Assembly (NCBI GenBank): GCA_902771725.1
Contig: CACXXT010000025.1
Coordinates: 1 to 42,525 of the forward strand
Source of the DNA: an uncultured Bacteroidales bacterium
Lineage (GTDB): Bacteria > Bacteroidota > Bacteroidia > Bacteroidales > Bacteroidaceae
DNA length: 42,525 bases
Direction: 5' to 3'
Shown: piece by piece, positions 1-9,108 of the stretch
Layout of the letters: each line of letters opens with the position of its first letter
Numbering within the stretch: the stretch's first letter is position 1
Translations under genes and position numbers: made by a program
The notes under the pieces: generated by a model
The model's database searches: none
What the model was told of the DNA's origin: nothing
The model's input: only the letters and a program-made list of their open reading frames with translations

Positions 1-1
1 C

Positions 2-1858
2 TATCCTTCTCATGACATCCCTGCTCCTGAGGGACAGCGTCAGGCCTGGTTCTGCATGGCAGACTACCATGTGTTCTCGTCCGACAACCTCACCGACTGG
101 ACTGACCATGGCGTGATAGTCTCGCAAGAACGGGTTCCCTGGGGCAAGCCCGATGGCTTTTCGATGTGGGCTCCAGACTGTGTGGAGAAGAACGGGCGCT
201 ACTACTTCTATTTTCCCGATGCTCCCCGTTCTGGACGCGGATTTGCCATCGGCGTGGCCACAGCTGACTCGCCTACGGGTCCCTTCCGGCTGGAAGAAGA
301 ACCCATCCGAGGTGTGACTGGAATTGATCCCTGTGTGCTCCTCGACGACGACGGAAAGGCATACATCTACTGGAGTGGAATGGGAATCCGAGGAGCTCTG
401 CTGAAGGACAACATGACCGAACTTGCCGATGAGTTGCAAACCGTGACCCTGCCGCAGGGAGGAACGGCACAGGTGGGAGGCCGCCAGATGGAGGGCTTGC
501 CCGAGGGCTTCAAGGAAGGTCCCTTCGTCTTCAAACGCGAAGGTTGGTACTACCTCACCTTCCCGTGGGTCAGAAAGCAGAACGGCACAGAGACCCTGGC
601 TTATGCCATGTCCCGTTCGCCCTTAGGTCCCTGGGATTTCAAGGGCATCTTCATGGCAGAGCACGCCAACCGTTGCTGGACCAACCACCACAGTTTCCTG
701 CTTTTCCGTGGGGAGTGGTATCTCTTTTATCATCACAACGACTATTCGCCTCGGATGGACAAGCGTCGCTCGGCACGCATCGAGCGTGTACGCTTCCTAC
801 CGGACGGTACCATTCAGGAAATCAAGCCCACCCTGCGTGGCGTGGGCATAACGGCTGCCACATCGCGTATCGAGATAGATCGCTACAGCGCTGCCAGCGA
901 GGGCGCCAAGATAGCTTTTGTCGACAGCCTTCGTCCCTTCCGCGGCTGGTACGCCAGCCTGTCTGGCAAAGGGAAGTGGGTGCGCTATGACGACGTAGAC
1001 TTCAGTGCCATCGGCTCAGATGCCTACGCGGTGGTTTGCGTCAGGGCTCAGGCCAGCACCCGCCTGTGCCTGCGTGATCAGTCGCCTAAGGGCAAGGTAC
1101 TTGCTGACGTGCCCCTGACCGTTCAGAGCCAGCAGGGCAACTTCCGTCGCGACCAGCGCGGTCAGTGGCTGTCGCTGTCCATACCTCTCAGCCGCCTTCC
1201 CGAGGCTGGCAAGGGTGGGGTGGGGAAGCCCGTTCCCCTTGTGGTGACCTGTGAGGGCGAGGCCGTGGATATCGACTGGATCCAGTTCAAGAATCCTCCC
1301 TGCTACTTCACCCCCGTGGACGAAAAGGCTGCAGCTGCCCGACCCGACGACAGAGGATTCATCCGTCGCTGGCAGCTGATGGAACCCGTGCCGCAGGATA
1401 TTCGCAGCAACACTGTTTTCACCGACACCTGGCTGCGCACAAAGTTTGCCGAAGCACAAGAACTGCAGCGAAGCAGCCGCCGCAAGTGGTACACCCTCGA
1501 AAGCGGCGACTACAATTTCCGCCTCTTTCACTTTGCAGAAAAATGGGGCAAGCAGGCCTACGGCAACCTCTTCTGCGGCACTACCATTGTAGAGTGTGCC
1601 GAAGACCTTGACGGGGTACGCCTGGCCGTGGGTTCCAACGGAGCCTCCATGTGGTGGATCGATGATGCTGAGGTGCTGCTGTTGTCCGGCGACCGCCGCA
1701 TGGTCGAGGACGATGGCGTCTCGCCGCGTCTGAAACTCCATCGCGGACGCAATATCCTCCGCTTTGCACTCGTCAATGGCCCTGGACTCAGTGATTTCTG
1801 CGTCCGCTTCGTGGACGAACAAGGAAAACCAATAACTAACTATTCCATCGTACGTTAA
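2..1858 (+). CDS. GH43 family glycoside hydrolase with C-terminal beta-sandwich domains (5' end outside window)
   Basis: The reading frame is open from base 2, so the start codon and the catalytic-base region lie upstream of the window; the ATG at 56 is internal. Visible GH43 five-bladed-propeller signatures include SHDIPAP and FCMADYHVFSSDNLTDW at the truncated end, a WAPD motif near 173-184, IDPCVLLDDDGKAY (pKa-modulating Asp) and KEGPFVFKREGWYY (general-acid Glu). After about 290 visible residues comes a CBM6-like region (GWYASLSGKGKWVRYDDVDF), then a second beta-rich segment with WWIDDAEVLLLSG that may be another carbohydrate-binding or PA14-like module. Family knowledge suggests alpha-L-arabinofuranosidase or beta-xylosidase activity in the periplasm or at the cell surface; the substrate cannot be fixed from sequence. 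The next GH43 gene begins 9 nt after the stop, so the two are probably cotranscribed. Confidence 0.9.
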   Translation, partial: YPSHDIPAPEGQRQAWFCMADYHVFSSDNLTDWTDHGVIVSQERVPWGKPDGFSMWAPDCVEKNGRYYFYFPDAPRSGRGFAIGVATADSPTGPFRLEEEPIRGVTGIDPCVLLDDDGKAYIYWSGMGIRGALLKDNMTELADELQTVTLPQGGTAQVGGRQMEGLPEGFKEGPFVFKREGWYYLTFPWVRKQNGTETLAYAMSRSPLGPWDFKGIFMAEHANRCWTNHHSFLLFRGEWYLFYHHNDYSPRMDKRRSARIERVRFLPDGTIQEIKPTLRGVGITAATSRIEIDRYSAASEGAKIAFVDSLRPFRGWYASLSGKGKWVRYDDVDFSAIGSDAYAVVCVRAQASTRLCLRDQSPKGKVLADVPLTVQSQQGNFRRDQRGQWLSLSIPLSRLPEAGKGGVGKPVPLVVTCEGEAVDIDWIQFKNPPCYFTPVDEKAAAARPDDRGFIRRWQLMEPVPQDIRSNTVFTDTWLRTKFAEAQELQRSSRRKWYTLESGDYNFRLFHFAEKWGKQAYGNLFCGTTIVECAEDLDGVRLAVGSNGASMWWIDDAEVLLLSGDRRMVEDDGVSPRLKLHRGRNILRFALVNGPGLSDFCVRFVDEQGKPITNYSIVR

Positions 1859-1867
1859 GATACTACT

Positions 1868-3319
1868 ATGAAGAAATCCATACTTTTGCTCATGGCCTTT
1901 GGCCTGCACGCCCTCACCGCAGATGCCCAGACGGGACAGCCTTATATCCACGACCCCTCGACCCTTGCCGAGTGCGATGGAAAGTACTATACCTTCGGAA
2001 CGGGTGGGGGAGGACTCATCAGCGACGACGGATGGTCGTGGCACTCCGGTGCCGAACGCCCCGGCGGAGGTGCTGCCCCCGATGTGATGAAGATTGGCGA
2101 CCGCTACCTATTTATATATGGTGCCACAGGCGGTGGCCTTGGAGGTGGGCACAACGGACGAATCCTCACCATGTGGAACCGATCGCTCGATCCCCATTCG
2201 CCAGACTTCGGTTTCACCGCTCCCGTGGAGGTATGTTCCAGCGATGGCATGGAGGATCAGGACGCCATAGACCCAGGACTGCTCCTCGACCCCGTCACGG
2301 GTCGCCTCTGGGCTTGCTATGGCACATACTTCGGTTCCATCCGGCTCATTGAACTAGACCCTGCCACGGGCGAACGTGTTCGCGGCAACGTAGAGAAAGA
2401 TATCGCCATCGACTGCGAGGCCACAGACCTCATCTACCGCGACGGATGGTACTATCTGCTCGGCACCCACGGCACCTGCTGCGACGGTGTGAACTCCACC
2501 TATAATATCGTCGTCGGTCGGTCGCGCTCGGTCGAGGGACCTTATGTGGACAATGTGGGTCGCGAGATGCTGCATGGTGGCGGTCGCATGGTCATCGCCG
2601 CCGGCGACCGTGTCTGTGGTCCAGGTCATTTTGGTCGCACCATTCTCGACGATGGTGTGGAAGTCATGTCGTGCCACTTCGAGGCAGACTTCGACCGCAG
2701 CGGACGCTCTGTGCTGGGTATTCGCCCCCTGCTTTGGAAGAACGGTTGGCCCGTGGCGGGCGAGCGCTTCCGCGGAGGCACCTTCGAGATTGCATCGGAG
2801 CGACGCGGCTACGCTCTCGAACTGGCTGTGGACTTCGTGCGCATACAGCAGGAGCGCGAACGCTTCTGGAACATGGATATGAGCAAACCGCTGAAGGCCA
2901 TCCCCGACCAGCAACTGGAGGACGTCATCGCCACCTGGCCGCAAGGTGACATTCCTGTTCGCTGCGGTGACTATATGTTCCGTCCCCATCAGCTGTGGAC
3001 GCTGACGCCTGTGGATGAGGCTGGAGGCTACCTCAGCAATCCGTTTTTCAAGATTGTCGTGGCAGGCACAGAGCGAGCCCTTACCGCTACTGCCGACCTC
3101 GAACTGAAGACCACCGCCACCTACACAGGTGCTGACGAGCAGCTCTGGCGTGTGGAACAGCTAACAGACGGCACCTTCCGCATCATGCCCAAGCGCATTC
3201 CTGGCCAGCAGCAGCAGAACACCCGCTACGTGCTCTACTCTGCAGCCGACTCCACGCCCACGTTGGCTGAGTACGACTTCCAGAGCGACAACTCCAAGTG
3301 GAACTTCAGAAACAAATAA
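1868..3319 (+). CDS. Secreted GH43-like glycosidase with C-terminal ricin-type trefoil-like region
   Basis: Residues 1-20 form a signal peptide (MKKSILLLMAFGLHALTADA, then Q). The mature protein opens with YIHDPSTLAECDGKYYTFGTG, which fits the catalytic-base Asp blade of GH43. AIDPGLLLDPVTGRLWACYG fits the modulating Asp, and CEATDLIYRDGWYYLLGTHG the catalytic Glu. The pattern resembles endo-arabinanase-like GH43 members. The last 120 residues or so (QLWTLTPV, EQLWRVEQ, KWNF) repeat a QxW-like pattern typical of ricin-type beta-trefoil carbohydrate-binding modules. It sits 9 nt after one GH43 gene and 28 nt before another, with no promoter between them. Arabinan or arabinoxylan is an inferred substrate. 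The GH43 fold is likely; the subfamily is uncertain. Confidence 0.82.
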   Translation: MKKSILLLMAFGLHALTADAQTGQPYIHDPSTLAECDGKYYTFGTGGGGLISDDGWSWHSGAERPGGGAAPDVMKIGDRYLFIYGATGGGLGGGHNGRILTMWNRSLDPHSPDFGFTAPVEVCSSDGMEDQDAIDPGLLLDPVTGRLWACYGTYFGSIRLIELDPATGERVRGNVEKDIAIDCEATDLIYRDGWYYLLGTHGTCCDGVNSTYNIVVGRSRSVEGPYVDNVGREMLHGGGRMVIAAGDRVCGPGHFGRTILDDGVEVMSCHFEADFDRSGRSVLGIRPLLWKNGWPVAGERFRGGTFEIASERRGYALELAVDFVRIQQERERFWNMDMSKPLKAIPDQQLEDVIATWPQGDIPVRCGDYMFRPHQLWTLTPVDEAGGYLSNPFFKIVVAGTERALTATADLELKTTATYTGADEQLWRVEQLTDGTFRIMPKRIPGQQQQNTRYVLYSAADSTPTLAEYDFQSDNSKWNFRNK

Positions 3320-3347
3320 CACCGACTCACCTTTTACCAACCTGGAT

Positions 3348-4964
3348 ATGAAAAGAATCTCCTTTGCCCTGCTGGCAGCATTGCTTTGCTGCTTCGCACC
3401 CGCTGCCGCACAGCGTATTCCTGCTGCTCCGTCGGCTCCCGCTGTTGACAACGACAGCGCCTTCGTCAAGAATCCTATGCTATGGGCTGACGTTCCCGAC
3501 CCCGATGTCATCCGTGTGGACGATGCTTTCTACATGGTTTCCACCACTATGCACCTGATGCCCGGAGCACCAATTATGCGGTCCTACGACCTCAAGAATT
3601 GGGAGACCATCAGCTATGTTTTTGACCGCCTGACGGACTCACCGAAATACGACCTCCAGGAAGGCACGGTCTACGGCCGCGGCCAGTGGGCTACCTCGCT
3701 GAAGTACCACAACGGGCGTTTCTACGCCCTGCTGGCTCCCAACGAGCGCGGTTCCATGGGCGACACCTATATCTATACGACCACCAATATCGAAGGATCC
3801 TGGACGCTGCTGTCTCGCATGCGTCATTTCCACGACTGCTCGCTTTTCTTCGATGACGACGATCGTGTCTATGTCATCTACGGCACTGGCGAGATGATGG
3901 AACTGAAGCAGGATCTCTCCGATGTCATTCCCGATTCACACGTACAACTTTTCCAACGAGGTCCTGCCGAGCGCGGACTACTAGAGGGCTCACGCATGAT
4001 CAAGCACCGCGGTCGCTACTACCTGTTGATGATAGCCTGGCCTCCTGGAGGCCATCGCCACGAAGTCTGCTATCGTGCCGACGATATCCGTGGCCCCTAC
4101 GAGCGCCGCGTGGTGCTCGACAGCGAGTTCGGCGGTTTTGGCACCGTAGGCCAGGGAACGATTTTCGACACTCCCGACGGCGACTGGTATGGTATTATCT
4201 TCCAGGACCGTGGCGGTGTGGGACGTGTACCCACGCTGGTTCCTTGCCGCTGGATAGATGGTTGGCCACAAATGGGCGATGAGTACGGCCGCGTGCCCAC
4301 TCACGTGAGGCCCTTGCGCAGCGGTCTTCCTGTGAAGGGCATCGTCTGCAGCGATGACTTCAACTCGCAACACCTGGGCAAGCACTGGCAGTGGAATCAC
4401 AACCCTGTGGATGAGGCTTGGAGTCTCAGCGAGCGTCCGGGATGGCTGCGCTTGAAAACCTCCCGCGTGGTGCCCAACCTTTATCTGGCTCCCAACACAC
4501 TCACCCAACGCATGCAAGGTCCCACTTGTAGCGCTACGGTCAGCCTCGACATCTCCCACCTGAAGGATGGCGACTGTGCTGGCTTCGCTGCTTTCAACGA
4601 CGGCACCTGCGCTCTGCGCGTCCGCCGCGTGGGTCGAAAACTCTCGCTTGAACTCGTGGAGATGCAGGTGAAACTCGAGGGCGAGAACAAGAAGGTCACA
4701 CAAGCCGACGAGAGAGTCGTCCAGCAGCTGCCCTTGACATCACCTCTCGTCTGGCTCCGCATCAGCGGTGACTTCAATGTACGTCGTGACATCGCCACCT
4801 TTGCCTACAGCATTGACGGCACGACTTTCACTCCTCTGGGCGGCGACTATCGTATGCGCTTCGACTGGCAGCGTTTCTTCATGGGTTCCAAGTTTGCCCT
4901 CTTCTGCTATGCCACCAAGCGCGTCGGCGGTTGGTTGGATGTCGATGCGTTCGACTTCCGTTAA
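3348..4964 (+). CDS. Secreted GH43 beta-xylosidase / arabinofuranosidase-type enzyme with C-terminal concanavalin-like domain
   Basis: A signal peptide (residues 1 to about 21, ending AAAQR) is followed by NPMLWADVPDPDVIRVDD, the catalytic-base Asp blade of exo-acting GH43 enzymes. The segment DAFYMVSTTMHLMPGAPIMR matches the subfamily often annotated as xylan 1,4-beta-xylosidase or alpha-arabinofuranosidase (GH43_12-like). LLEGSRMIKHRGRYYLL carries the likely acid Glu. From about residue 330 a DDFNSQHLGKHWQW segment starts a beta-sandwich of the GH43 C2 / DUF1349-like type, which closes the active site in known members. It is third in the GH43 run. Its TAA overlaps the convergent stop of the flavoprotein gene (shared TTAA at 4961-4964), leaving no room for a terminator between the two. 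Confidence 0.88.
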   Translation: MKRISFALLAALLCCFAPAAAQRIPAAPSAPAVDNDSAFVKNPMLWADVPDPDVIRVDDAFYMVSTTMHLMPGAPIMRSYDLKNWETISYVFDRLTDSPKYDLQEGTVYGRGQWATSLKYHNGRFYALLAPNERGSMGDTYIYTTTNIEGSWTLLSRMRHFHDCSLFFDDDDRVYVIYGTGEMMELKQDLSDVIPDSHVQLFQRGPAERGLLEGSRMIKHRGRYYLLMIAWPPGGHRHEVCYRADDIRGPYERRVVLDSEFGGFGTVGQGTIFDTPDGDWYGIIFQDRGGVGRVPTLVPCRWIDGWPQMGDEYGRVPTHVRPLRSGLPVKGIVCSDDFNSQHLGKHWQWNHNPVDEAWSLSERPGWLRLKTSRVVPNLYLAPNTLTQRMQGPTCSATVSLDISHLKDGDCAGFAAFNDGTCALRVRRVGRKLSLELVEMQVKLEGENKKVTQADERVVQQLPLTSPLVWLRISGDFNVRRDIATFAYSIDGTTFTPLGGDYRMRFDWQRFFMGSKFALFCYATKRVGGWLDVDAFDFR

Positions 4965-5578
4965 CGGACGAAGTTCGTCCACACGTGGGGTTCCTGTTCT
5001 GGATGTCCCTCCTCGTTTACGTTCAGTTTCTTTATCATCCAGGCCATGTTGCGCCCTAGGGCACGCATGGTCTGCATTCCTTCTTCGTCGGCAGCAGCCT
5101 GTCCGGGTGTCTGTCCGTACACCATATTCCAGTACTGGGAACTGACGAGAGGCATATTCAGAATGGTGAAGTACTTGTTCAAGCGGTCGAAGGCTGCCGA
5201 TGCTCCACCGCGGCGGCACACTACTACGCTGGCACCTGGCTTGAACTGCAGGTAGGCACCCAGCGAGTAGAACACACGATCGAGCAGGGCACACAGCGAA
5301 CCGTTAGGGCCTCCGTAATATACGGGCGAGCCTACTACCAGTCCGTCTATTCCGTCCTTTACGGCGCGCATTACCTGATAGTACAGGTCGTCGCGGAAGG
5401 TGCATTTCCCTTCGCGGCCGCACCATCCGCATGCGATGCAGCCCTGCACGGCCTGTTTGCCCAGATTGATGATTTCGGTGTCCACGCCCTCGGCGTTCAG
5501 AGTCTTCGCCACTTCTTCCAGTGCCAGGCGAGTGTTGCCGTTTGGCCGTGGGCTTCCATTGATAAGCAGAACTTTCAT
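4961..5578 (-). CDS. Flavodoxin-fold NAD(P)H-dependent reductase (iron-sulfur flavoprotein type)
   Basis: The protein has 205 residues. It begins KVLLINGSPRPNGNTRLAL, the FMN phosphate-binding loop of the NADPH-dependent FMN reductase / flavodoxin-like fold. GCIACGWCGREGKC at about residues 46-59 holds clustered cysteines as in iron-sulfur flavoproteins. GLVVGSPVYYGGPNGSLCALLDR is the second flavin-contacting loop. The likely role is a cytoplasmic electron-transfer or quinone/nitro-reductase activity; the physiological substrate cannot be told. The gene is divergent from hisG, and each has a Bacteroidetes promoter in the shared 234-nt gap. Its stop overlaps the convergent GH43 stop by 4 nt. 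Confidence 0.85.
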   Translation of the reverse strand: MKVLLINGSPRPNGNTRLALEEVAKTLNAEGVDTEIINLGKQAVQGCIACGWCGREGKCTFRDDLYYQVMRAVKDGIDGLVVGSPVYYGGPNGSLCALLDRVFYSLGAYLQFKPGASVVVCRRGGASAAFDRLNKYFTILNMPLVSSQYWNMVYGQTPGQAAADEEGMQTMRALGRNMAWMIKKLNVNEEGHPEQEPHVWTNFVR

Positions 5579-5650
5579 AGTGTTTAGAATCTGTTATGAT
5601 TGAAAGATATATTCTTCGGAATCGGGTATCCGATTCGCATTTCGTTGGCG

Positions 5651-5682
5651 CAAAGGTATTGACTTCTGTCGAACACTCCAAG
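5651..5682 (-). promoter_or_regulatory. Promoter of the flavoprotein gene
   Basis: On the minus strand TACCTTTG (5651-5658) matches the Bacteroidetes -7 element TAnnTTTG, and CTTG (5679-5682) lies exactly 20 nt upstream as the -33 element. The start codon is about 73 nt downstream. Confidence 0.7.
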
Positions 5683-5730
5683 CAAAAAGAGAAATAAATG
5701 AGTCGTTTTTTTCATTTTGTTGCCATTTTG

Positions 5731-5762
5731 CTTGCGTTTTTGTGTTTTTAGCCGTACCTTTG
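5731..5762 (+). promoter_or_regulatory. Promoter of the his operon
   Basis: TACCTTTG at 5755-5762 is a perfect Bacteroidetes -7 element, with CTTG at 5731-5734 and a 20-nt spacer. hisG starts 50 nt downstream. The arrangement mirrors the divergent promoter at 5651-5682. Confidence 0.72.
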
Positions 5763-5812
5763 CAAAAAATGTAAAGAACTGGAAACGTTAATCCGTATAA
5801 TTGTAAATATAT

Positions 5813-6615
5813 ATGATTCGCATTGCCGTTCAGTCTAAGGGTCGTCTGTACGAAGACACCATGGCCCTGCTCGCAGAGGCGGGCATTAAAATACCTTCCA
5901 GCAAGCGTACGTTGCTCGTGCAGTCGCCCAACTTCCCGGTGGAGGTGCTCTACCTTCGCGACGACGATATTCCCCAGTCCGTGGCTACGGGTGTGGCGCA
6001 GACGTGGTTCGCCGCCTGGGCTTCAGCAAGTGCCGCCTCTCCCTGGCCATCCCCAAGGCCATTGACTATCCCGGAGTGCAGTGGTTCGAGGGTAAGAAAA
6101 TCGCTACCAGCTATCCTGGTATTTTGCGCGCGTACCTTAATAAGAAAGGGGTCCACGCAGAGATTCATGTCATCACGGGTTCCGTGGAGATCTCCCCGGG
6201 TATTGGCCTTGCCGACGCCATTTTTGACATCGTCAGCAGTGGTTCCACCCTCGTGAGCAACAACTTGTGTGAGGTGGAAGTCGCCATGAACAGCGAGGCG
6301 TTGCTCATCGCCAACAAGTCTCTCACCGCCGAGAAGCAAGCCATCCTCGACGACCTCCTCTTCCGCATTGAAGCAGTGAAGGCTGCCGAGGACAAGAAAT
6401 ACGTCCTGATGAATGTTCCCAGCGAACGGCTCGAAGAGATTATCGCCGTACTGCCCGGTGCCAAGAGCCCCACTGTCATGCCGCTGGCCACTCCCGGATG
6501 GAACTCCGTCCACACGGTCATCGACGAGAAACGCTTCTGGGAAGTCATCTCCCAACTCAAAGCTCTAGGTGCCCAGGGCATTCTCGTCATTCCCATCGAG
6601 AAGATGATTCTGTAG
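5813..6615 (+). pseudogene. hisG: ATP phosphoribosyltransferase, long form, broken by an apparent 49-nt deletion/frameshift
   Basis: The first step of histidine synthesis joins ATP and PRPP. Frame 1 (5813 to about 5998) gives MIRIAVQSKGRLYEDTM... and DDDIPQSVATGVA, clearly HisG. Homology then continues from about 5998 in the next frame with ADVVRRLGFSKCRLSLAIPK and runs to KMIL at 6615, including the C-terminal regulatory domain of long-form HisG. About 16 residues of the conserved DLGIVGxNxFVE segment, part of the phosphoribosyl-transfer domain, are absent. The frame change requires a loss of 1 mod 3 bases. Restoring 49 nt gives 284 codons (283 residues), the length I recall for Bacteroides HisG. 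As written the protein would be truncated and lack a core motif. Either the locus is inactivated or the assembly lost 49 bases; the otherwise clean sequence on both sides suggests a recent event or an error. Confidence 0.88.
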
Positions 6616-6616
6616 T

Positions 6617-6660
6617 CCCATTTGACATTTCATATTTATCATTCGACATTTGCCTTTTTA
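6617..6660. repeat. Degenerate CATTTGACATTT-type intergenic repeat
   Basis: The hisG-hisD gap holds irregular copies of a (T/C)GACATTT / ATCATT unit. A related stretch lies in the hisC-hisB gap (9038-9085). Both are AT-rich and noncoding. Confidence 0.5.
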
Positions 6661-6723
6661 AATATAGACATTCTCGATTTTCGATTTGAAATAGGCCATA
6701 TGCCAATAAACACATAAACCGCC

Positions 6724-8004
6724 GTGACCCTATACCGTTTTCCGACAGATACCCAGGTCTCTGAGATCATTGCCAGACCCACGAAGGACGCCGCCGACCT
6801 GACCGCCTTGGTTTCGCAGGTGTTGGCGCGCATCCAGCATGAGGGCGATTCCGCCGTCCTCGACTATGAACGCCAGTTCGACAAGGTGGAACTCACCTCG
6901 CTCGCCGTCACCCCGTCCGAGTTTGAGGCTGCCGAGGCGCAGGTCAGCGCTGAACTGAAATCCTCGCTGGAACTCGCCCATCAGAATATCGCCCGTTTCC
7001 ACGAGGCACAGCGCTTCACCGGAATTGATGTGGAGACTGCCCCCGGCGTGCGTTGCTGGCAGCGCAGTGTTCCCATCGAGAAGGTGGGACTCTACGTTCC
7101 CGGCGGCACGGCTCCGCTGTTCTCCACCGTGCTGATGCTTGCCACCCCTGCCCGTATTGCCGGGTGCGGGGAGATTGTTCTTTGCACACCGCCTCGTCGC
7201 GACGGCACGGTGAATCCTGCCATCCTCGTGGCAGCACGTATTGCAGGTGTCTCGCAGGTTTTCAAGGCAGGTGGCGTTCAGGCCATCGGTGCCATGGCCT
7301 ACGGCACGCAGTCGGTGCCCAAGGTGTTCAAGATTTTCGGCCCCGGCAACCAGTATGTTCAGTGCGCCAAGCAGTTAGTGTCGCTGTCAGACGTTGCCAT
7401 CGACCTTCCTGCCGGTCCCAGCGAGGTGGAGGTCATAGCCGACGCTACTGCCAACCCCGTCTTCGTGGCTGCCGATCTGCTCTCGCAGGCAGAGCATGGA
7501 GTGGATTCACAAGTGTTGCTCGTCACCACCTCAGAACAGTTACTCACCGACGTGCAGACTGAAGTGGAACGCCAGCTTCAGGCCTTGCCCCGCAAGGACA
7601 TTGCCGCCGCTGCGCTGCAGCACTCTCGCCTGGTGCTTGTCGCTTCTGTAGACGAGGCCATCGCCATCTCAAACTGCTATGCACCTGAGCACCTCATTAT
7701 CGAGACAGCCGACGCCGAACAGCTCGCCGCGCGGGTGAAGAACGCAGGCAGTGTTTTCATCGGGCACCTCACACCAGAGAGTGCGGGCGACTACGCCTCT
7801 GGCACCAACCACACCCTGCCCACCAACGGCTATGCCACCGCCTACAGCGGCGTGAACCTCGACTCCTTCTGCCGCAAGATCACCTACCAGCACATCACTC
7901 CCGAGGGCTTGCAGCAGATAGGCCGCGCCGTGCAGCTGATGGCTGAAGCCGAACAGCTCGATGCCCACAAGAATGCCATGACCCTCAGACTTCAAAGCCT
8001 ATGA
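6724..8004 (+). CDS. hisD: Histidinol dehydrogenase
   Basis: This enzyme performs the last two oxidations of histidine synthesis, L-histidinol to L-histidine with NAD+, in the cytoplasm. The 426-residue length is normal. Family landmarks include [66 protein letters not shown] (zinc and catalytic region) and [13 protein letters not shown]. The start is a GTG at 6724; an in-frame TAA at 6715 excludes a longer protein. The gap after hisG is 108 nt and carries degenerate repeats. The stop overlaps the hisC start as ATGA, indicating translational coupling. Confidence 0.95.
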   Translation: MTLYRFPTDTQVSEIIARPTKDAADLTALVSQVLARIQHEGDSAVLDYERQFDKVELTSLAVTPSEFEAAEAQVSAELKSSLELAHQNIARFHEAQRFTGIDVETAPGVRCWQRSVPIEKVGLYVPGGTAPLFSTVLMLATPARIAGCGEIVLCTPPRRDGTVNPAILVAARIAGVSQVFKAGGVQAIGAMAYGTQSVPKVFKIFGPGNQYVQCAKQLVSLSDVAIDLPAGPSEVEVIADATANPVFVAADLLSQAEHGVDSQVLLVTTSEQLLTDVQTEVERQLQALPRKDIAAAALQHSRLVLVASVDEAIAISNCYAPEHLIIETADAEQLAARVKNAGSVFIGHLTPESAGDYASGTNHTLPTNGYATAYSGVNLDSFCRKITYQHITPEGLQQIGRAVQLMAEAEQLDAHKNAMTLRLQSL

Positions 8005-9035
8005 AACCCCTACAAGAACTCACCCGCAAAAACATTTGGGAACTGACGCCCTACTCGTGCGCCCGCGATGAATTCAAGGGGCGTGCTGCCAGCGTCTTCC
8101 TCGATGCCAACGAGAATCCCTATGGCACCCTCAATCGCTATCCCGACCCTCTGCAGGAGCAGCTGAAGGCCAAGCTCTCGCCCGTCAAGGGCGTTCCCGC
8201 CTCGCGCATCTTCCTCGGCAACGGCTCGGATGAAGCCATAGATCTCGTCTATCGCATCTTCTGTGAGCCCCGTCTGGACAATGTTGTCGCCATTGCTCCC
8301 ACTTATGGGATGTACGGCGTCTGTGCTGATATCAATGATGTGGAGTACCGTGCTGTGCCCCTGCATGACGACTTCACCCTAGATGCTGGCGCCCTTCTTG
8401 CCGCCACTGACGAGCACACAAAGGTCATTTGGCTCTGCTCGCCGAACAACCCCACCGGCAATGCTTTCCAGCGCGCAGCCATTGAGCACATTCTCACTAC
8501 ATTCCAGGGCATCGTGGTCGTCGATGAAGCCTATTCTGACTTCTCCGCCGCACGTCCCTTCCGTCTGGATCTCGACCGGTTCCCCAACCTCATCGTGCTC
8601 AACACGTTCTCCAAGCTGTGGGCTTCTGCTGCCATTCGTTTGGGCATGGCCTTCGCCTCCGAGGAGATTATTGCCCTGTTCAACAAGGTCAAGTACCCCT
8701 ACAACGTCAACCAACTCACCCAACAGCAGGCGTTGAAGATGTTGGACGACCTGCAGCACGTGGAACTTTGGCGTGCCACACTTCTCAGCGAGCGTGCTCA
8801 CCTGTTGCCCTCCGTGGCCGAGCTGCCCATCTGCAAGGCTGTCTATCCAACCGATGCCAATTTCTTCCTTGCCCGTATGAGTGATGCCGACCAGATTTAC
8901 TGCTATCTTGTGGACCGCGGCATCATAGTCCGCAACCGCTCGCGCGTACAACTTTGTGGTAACTGTCTCCGCATAACCATCGGAACACCAGATGAAAACA
9001 GCACCCTCCTTGGAGCACTGCGTCAATACCGATAA
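8001..9035 (+). CDS. hisC: Histidinol-phosphate aminotransferase
   Basis: This is a PLP-dependent class I/II aminotransferase converting imidazole-acetol phosphate and glutamate to histidinol phosphate. Visible motifs are LDANENPYG near the N-terminus, [13 protein letters not shown] (cofactor phosphate site), [19 protein letters not shown] (PLP-pyridine Asp and Tyr) and [15 protein letters not shown] with the Schiff-base Lys. At 344 residues it has the usual length. It overlaps hisD by 4 nt and precedes hisB by 73 nt, in the hisG-D-C-B order typical of Bacteroidales. Confidence 0.96.
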   Translation: MKPLQELTRKNIWELTPYSCARDEFKGRAASVFLDANENPYGTLNRYPDPLQEQLKAKLSPVKGVPASRIFLGNGSDEAIDLVYRIFCEPRLDNVVAIAPTYGMYGVCADINDVEYRAVPLHDDFTLDAGALLAATDEHTKVIWLCSPNNPTGNAFQRAAIEHILTTFQGIVVVDEAYSDFSAARPFRLDLDRFPNLIVLNTFSKLWASAAIRLGMAFASEEIIALFNKVKYPYNVNQLTQQQALKMLDDLQHVELWRATLLSERAHLLPSVAELPICKAVYPTDANFFLARMSDADQIYCYLVDRGIIVRNRSRVQLCGNCLRITIGTPDENSTLLGALRQYR

Positions 9036-9037
9036 AC

Positions 9038-9085
9038 CCTTTTGACATTTATCATTCAATTTTGCCATTAAACATTTGACCTCTG
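9038..9085. repeat. Degenerate CATTTGACATTT-type intergenic repeat
   Basis: The hisC-hisB gap contains TTTGACATTTATCATTC and AACATTTGACC, variants of the unit at 6617-6660. No promoter or terminator is clear. Confidence 0.5.
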
Positions 9086-9108
9086 CATTTTAACAATTAC
9101 ATCCTACC

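Noticed and set aside
1016..2044. A 342-codon open frame on the minus strand across two GH43 genes
   Set aside because: It spans the junction of two clear plus-strand genes and has no recognisable domain.
6004..6615. A stand-alone 203-codon gene starting GTG at 6004
   Set aside because: The sequence is the continuation of HisG from the middle of its catalytic domain, so it is the downstream fragment of a broken gene.
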